In this document: piece by piece, positions 61,688 to 64,000 of the stretch
Layout of the letters: every line of letters starts with the position of its first letter
Position numbering within the stretch: the first letter of the stretch is position 1
Assembly (NCBI GenBank): GCA_944390315.1
Contig: CALXPO010000027.1
Span: 62,001 to 126,000 of the forward strand
Length of the DNA: 64,000 nt
Direction: 5' to 3'
Source of the DNA: an uncultured Alphaproteobacteria bacterium
Lineage (GTDB): Bacteria > Pseudomonadota > Alphaproteobacteria > RF32 > CAG-239
Notes under the pieces: model-generated
Told to the model about the DNA's origin: nothing
The model's input: the letters and a program-made list of their open reading frames with translations, nothing else
Database searches by the model: none
Program-made: the position numbers and the translations under genes

Positions 61688-61978
61688 ATGGTAGATATTA
61701 CTTTTAATGCTCAAAAGCGTGAGAAAGCAGGTAAGGGGGCAGCTCGTGCATGTCGTCGCGAAGGTCGCGTTCCTGCCGTCATTTATGGTGGAAAGCAAGA
61801 ACCGGTTATGATTAGTTTGCATCCGGTCGAACTTGAAAAGGCTTTGGATATGGTTGGTTTCTATGATGCAGATATTGAAGTTGTCGTAGATGGTAAAAAA
61901 TACGCCGTTACTTGCCAAGATGTTCAATTCCATCCGGTCAGCGATCGTCCAATTCACGTTGACTTTTTGAGAAAGTAA
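61688..61978 (+). CDS. rplY: 50S ribosomal protein bL25, short form
   Basis: 96 aa. Start MVDITFNAQKREKAGKGAAR and RREGRVPAVIYGGKQEP (residues ~23-39) are L25 hallmarks for 5S rRNA binding. The C-terminal TL5/CTC domain of longer alphaproteobacterial L25 is absent; the protein is the short E. coli-like size. RBS AAAGGA lies 7 bases before ATG. It precedes pth and ychF in a conserved set. Confidence 0.92.
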   Translation: MVDITFNAQKREKAGKGAARACRREGRVPAVIYGGKQEPVMISLHPVELEKALDMVGFYDADIEVVVDGKKYAVTCQDVQFHPVSDRPIHVDFLRK

Positions 61979-61988
61979 AACTAATTTT

Positions 61989-62037
61989 GCCCGCTTTATA
62001 AACTGGATTTTATCCGACGCTATAAAAGCGGGCTTTT
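61989..62037 (+). terminator. Terminator between rplY and pth
   Basis: GCCCGCTTTATA/TATAAAAGCGGGC arms with a long loop, then TTTTTT. pth starts only 19 bases after, so its promoter must lie in or before the hairpin, or read-through occurs. Confidence 0.8.
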
Positions 62038-62055
62038 TTGTGGACACATGAAAAA

Positions 62056-62628
62056 ATGTTTTTAATTGTCGGTTTGGGAAATCCGGGAACAGAGTACGCC
62101 AAAACAAGGCATAATGTCGGGTTTATGGTGGCAGATGCTCTGGCGGATAAATATGGCTTTTCTCCTTTTCGCAACAAATTTGACGGTTTGATTGCCGAAG
62201 GAAAAATAGGAAGTGAAAAAGTCTATTTACTAAAACCGCAAACTTATATGAATCTTTCCGGAAATTCGGTTGTTAAAGCCGCTGCTTTTTATAAAATTTT
62301 GCCACAGAATATTGTGGTTATTCATGATGATATGGATTTGCCGGTCGGCAAATTGAAAGCCAAAATCGGTGGAGGTGCCGGCGGACACAATGGATTAAAG
62401 TCTATTGATGCGGCCGTTACACCAAATTACAATCGTATTCGGATCGGCGTCGGTCATCCGCAGGGCAGTGGCGAAGCTGTTGTTAATTATGTTTTGGGCG
62501 GATTTTCAAAAACAGATGCAGAAGCTATCGAAAAGGTCGAAAATTTTATTCTTGAAAGTATTCCGACCTTGCTTGAAAAGGGAATGTCAACTTATTCCAA
62601 TTTAATCGGTATGAAAATGGCTAAATAA
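62056..62628 (+). CDS. pth: Peptidyl-tRNA hydrolase
   Basis: 190 aa from ATG 62056; the longer in-frame TTG overlaps the terminator. LIVGLGNPGTEYAKTRHNVGF (split: GLGNPGTEY with Asn, TRHNVGF with catalytic His) and VIHDDMDLPVG (Asp) plus GGGAGGHNGLKSI are textbook Pth. It recycles peptidyl-tRNA released from stalled ribosomes. It sits between rplY and ychF as usual. Confidence 0.95.
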   Translation: MFLIVGLGNPGTEYAKTRHNVGFMVADALADKYGFSPFRNKFDGLIAEGKIGSEKVYLLKPQTYMNLSGNSVVKAAAFYKILPQNIVVIHDDMDLPVGKLKAKIGGGAGGHNGLKSIDAAVTPNYNRIRIGVGHPQGSGEAVVNYVLGGFSKTDAEAIEKVENFILESIPTLLEKGMSTYSNLIGMKMAK

Positions 62629-62722
62629 CGGTAGCATCTTTTTGTTTAAACAAGTTGCATTATCAATTGTTTTCAGCTATAAGCAAAGCAATTTCATGTT
62701 TTAAATTTAAGGAGTTTTTTTT

Positions 62723-63832
62723 ATGGGATTTAATTGCGGTATTGTCGGGTTGCCAAATGTCGGTAAGTCAACTTTATTTAATGCTCTGACGCAAACCATT
62801 GCTGCTCAGGCGGCTAATTTTCCTTTTTGCACTATCGAACCGAATACCGGCAGAGTGGCCATTCCCGATGAACGATTGCAAAAGTTGGCTGCAATTGTCA
62901 ATCCTAAAAATATTGTGCCGACACAACTTGAATTTGTTGATATTGCCGGTCTGGTTAAAGGTGCTTCTCGAGGCGAAGGTTTGGGAAATCAATTTTTGGC
63001 CAATATTCGAGAAGTTGATGCCATTATTCATGTGTTGCGTTGTTTTGAAGATGACAACATAACCCATGTTGAAGGAAGCGTCGATCCTATTCGTGATGCC
63101 GAAATCGTAGAAACCGAACTGATGATTGCCGATTTGGAATCTTTGGAAAAACGTTTGGATCAAACTGTTAAAAAAGCACGAGGCGGCGAAAAAGAGGCTA
63201 AAACCAGATTGGCGGTGATGGAACCTATTATTGAGGCTCTTAAAGCCGGAAAACCGGCACGTCATGCCGCTCCGAATGAAAATGACAAAGATGCTCAAAA
63301 AGAGTATAAAATGTTACAGTTGTTGACTTCTAAGCCTGTTTTATATGTTTGCAATGTGGATGAGGGGTCTGCAGCTGAAGGTAATAAATTTTCACAAGCT
63401 GTTTTTGCTAAGGCAGCCAAAGAAAATGCGCAGGCGGTCGTTATTTCGGCAGAAATAGAATCGGAAGTTGCTCAACTTGAAAGTGAAGCTGAACAGAAAG
63501 AATTTTTGGAAAGTTTGGGGCTTAAGGAAACCGGTTTGGCTAAAATTATTAGAGCCGGTTATAAACTGCTCGGTTTGGAAACTTATTTTACAGCCGGACC
63601 GAAAGAAGTGCGGGCTTGGACTTTTATAAAAGGCTCAAAAGCTCCGCAATGCGCCGGTATCATACATTCCGATTTTGAACGCGGCTTTATTAGGGCAGAA
63701 ACCATTGCTTATGATGATTTTATTAAGTACGGTGGTGAACAGGGATGTAAAGAAGCCGGAAAAATGCGTTCGGAAGGTAAAGATTATGTTGTACAGGATG
63801 GAGATTTACTCAATTTCTTGTTCAATGTATAA
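62723..63832 (+). CDS. ychF: Redox/ribosome-linked ATPase YchF (OBG family)
   Basis: 369 aa. P-loop GLPNVGKSTLFNALT, switch VDIAGLVKGASRGEGLGNQFL, NVDEGS replacing NKxD (explains ATP preference), coiled coil in the middle, then the TGS domain (TFIKGSKAPQCAGIIHSDFERGFIRAETIAYDDF, split by me only for family). Binds ATP and associates with the ribosome. A terminator follows directly. Confidence 0.95.
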   Translation: MGFNCGIVGLPNVGKSTLFNALTQTIAAQAANFPFCTIEPNTGRVAIPDERLQKLAAIVNPKNIVPTQLEFVDIAGLVKGASRGEGLGNQFLANIREVDAIIHVLRCFEDDNITHVEGSVDPIRDAEIVETELMIADLESLEKRLDQTVKKARGGEKEAKTRLAVMEPIIEALKAGKPARHAAPNENDKDAQKEYKMLQLLTSKPVLYVCNVDEGSAAEGNKFSQAVFAKAAKENAQAVVISAEIESEVAQLESEAEQKEFLESLGLKETGLAKIIRAGYKLLGLETYFTAGPKEVRAWTFIKGSKAPQCAGIIHSDFERGFIRAETIAYDDFIKYGGEQGCKEAGKMRSEGKDYVVQDGDLLNFLFNV

Positions 63833-63857
63833 AAAAGGGCATGTACATGCCCTTTTT
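63832..63857 (+). terminator. Terminator of ychF
   Basis: AAAAAGGGCATGT/ACATGCCCTTTTTT perfect palindrome, the T-run following. It overlaps the ychF stop codon. Confidence 0.9.
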
Positions 63858-63953
63858 TCGTTGTTTTTCTAAGTGCGTGATTTTTTGGTGGTAATTTAAA
63901 AAAAAGATGTTAGAATTAACTATTATTTAAGACTTATAGATTGGGGGAACATA

Positions 63954-64000
63954 ATGTATAGATTCTATTCTCTATTGTGTAACGGAGTTTCTTTGGTCGC
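63954..64000 (+). CDS. 5' start of an unidentified gene (truncated by window end)
   Basis: ATG 63954 with GGGGAAC 3-4 bases upstream; the frame stays open to the window edge and encodes MYRFYSLLCNGVSLV, possibly a signal-like N-terminus. Too short to identify. Confidence 0.4.
   Translation, partial: MYRFYSLLCNGVSLV

Overview
The window is a housekeeping-dense chromosomal segment of an AT-rich alphaproteobacterium with a fermentative, anaerobic lifestyle. Three observations support this. The gene orders leuS-lptE-holA, rimP-nusA-ylxR-infB-rbfA-truB-rpsO-pnp and rplY-pth-ychF are typical of Alphaproteobacteria. There is a full LPS-export set (lptE, lptD, lptF). A three-gene [FeFe] hydrogenase sits beside ordinary household genes. 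My inference, from gene content only, is a host-associated (gut-type) alphaproteobacterium of the Rhodospirillales-like or RF32-like kind.

Layout. 1-7.5 kb: 3' end of leuS, lptE, holA, then a surface-glycan-like cluster of two methyltransferases, a small DUF2628-like membrane protein, a GT-C-like membrane protein and a DPM1-like glycosyltransferase. 7.5-13.6 kb (minus): hydABC and an orphan, oversized GT5 glycogen-synthase-like gene. 13.8-14.7 kb: grpE followed by a twin 115-bp structured repeat. 14.7-19.2 kb (minus): a nitronate-monooxygenase-like protein, a kinase/PP2C/vWA triad of the TerY-P type, and a tiny lipoprotein. 19.3-23.5 kb: a TlpA-like thioredoxin, an orphan PilT-like ATPase, an SH3 protein, an M20 deacylase, a membrane protein, and tRNA-Arg(CCT) whose 3' end and terminator are duplicated around a structured insert. 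23.6-26 kb: dnaJ and two distantly related small paralogues.

26-31 kb: tsf, rpsB, aroK (minus), a 47-aa membrane peptide and xerD (plus), and an unknown gene. 30.6-38.4 kb (minus): rsmA-surA-lptD-lptF and hppA; lptG and pdxA are absent from their usual places. 38.4-39.2 kb: a frame-broken small gene and a small membrane protein with a 53-bp tandem duplication. 39.2-48.4 kb (minus): the translation/transcription operon rimP to pnp, preceded by a possible leader attenuator. 48.5-51 kb: metG, a structured repeat and an unknown gene. 51-55.8 kb (minus): a nucleoside-salvage operon cdd-punA-deoC-deoA-pgeF-amidase. 55.9-64 kb (plus): a giant AsmA-family protein, galU, a second and third copy of the structured repeat, rplY with a leader hairpin, pth, ychF and the start of another gene.

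What stands out is a TerY-P-like phosphorylation triad with no ter genes nearby, at least two unexplained families of structured intergenic repeats, and a rearranged tRNA-Arg locus. Function assignments come from reading motifs in the translated sequence. No database search was possible.
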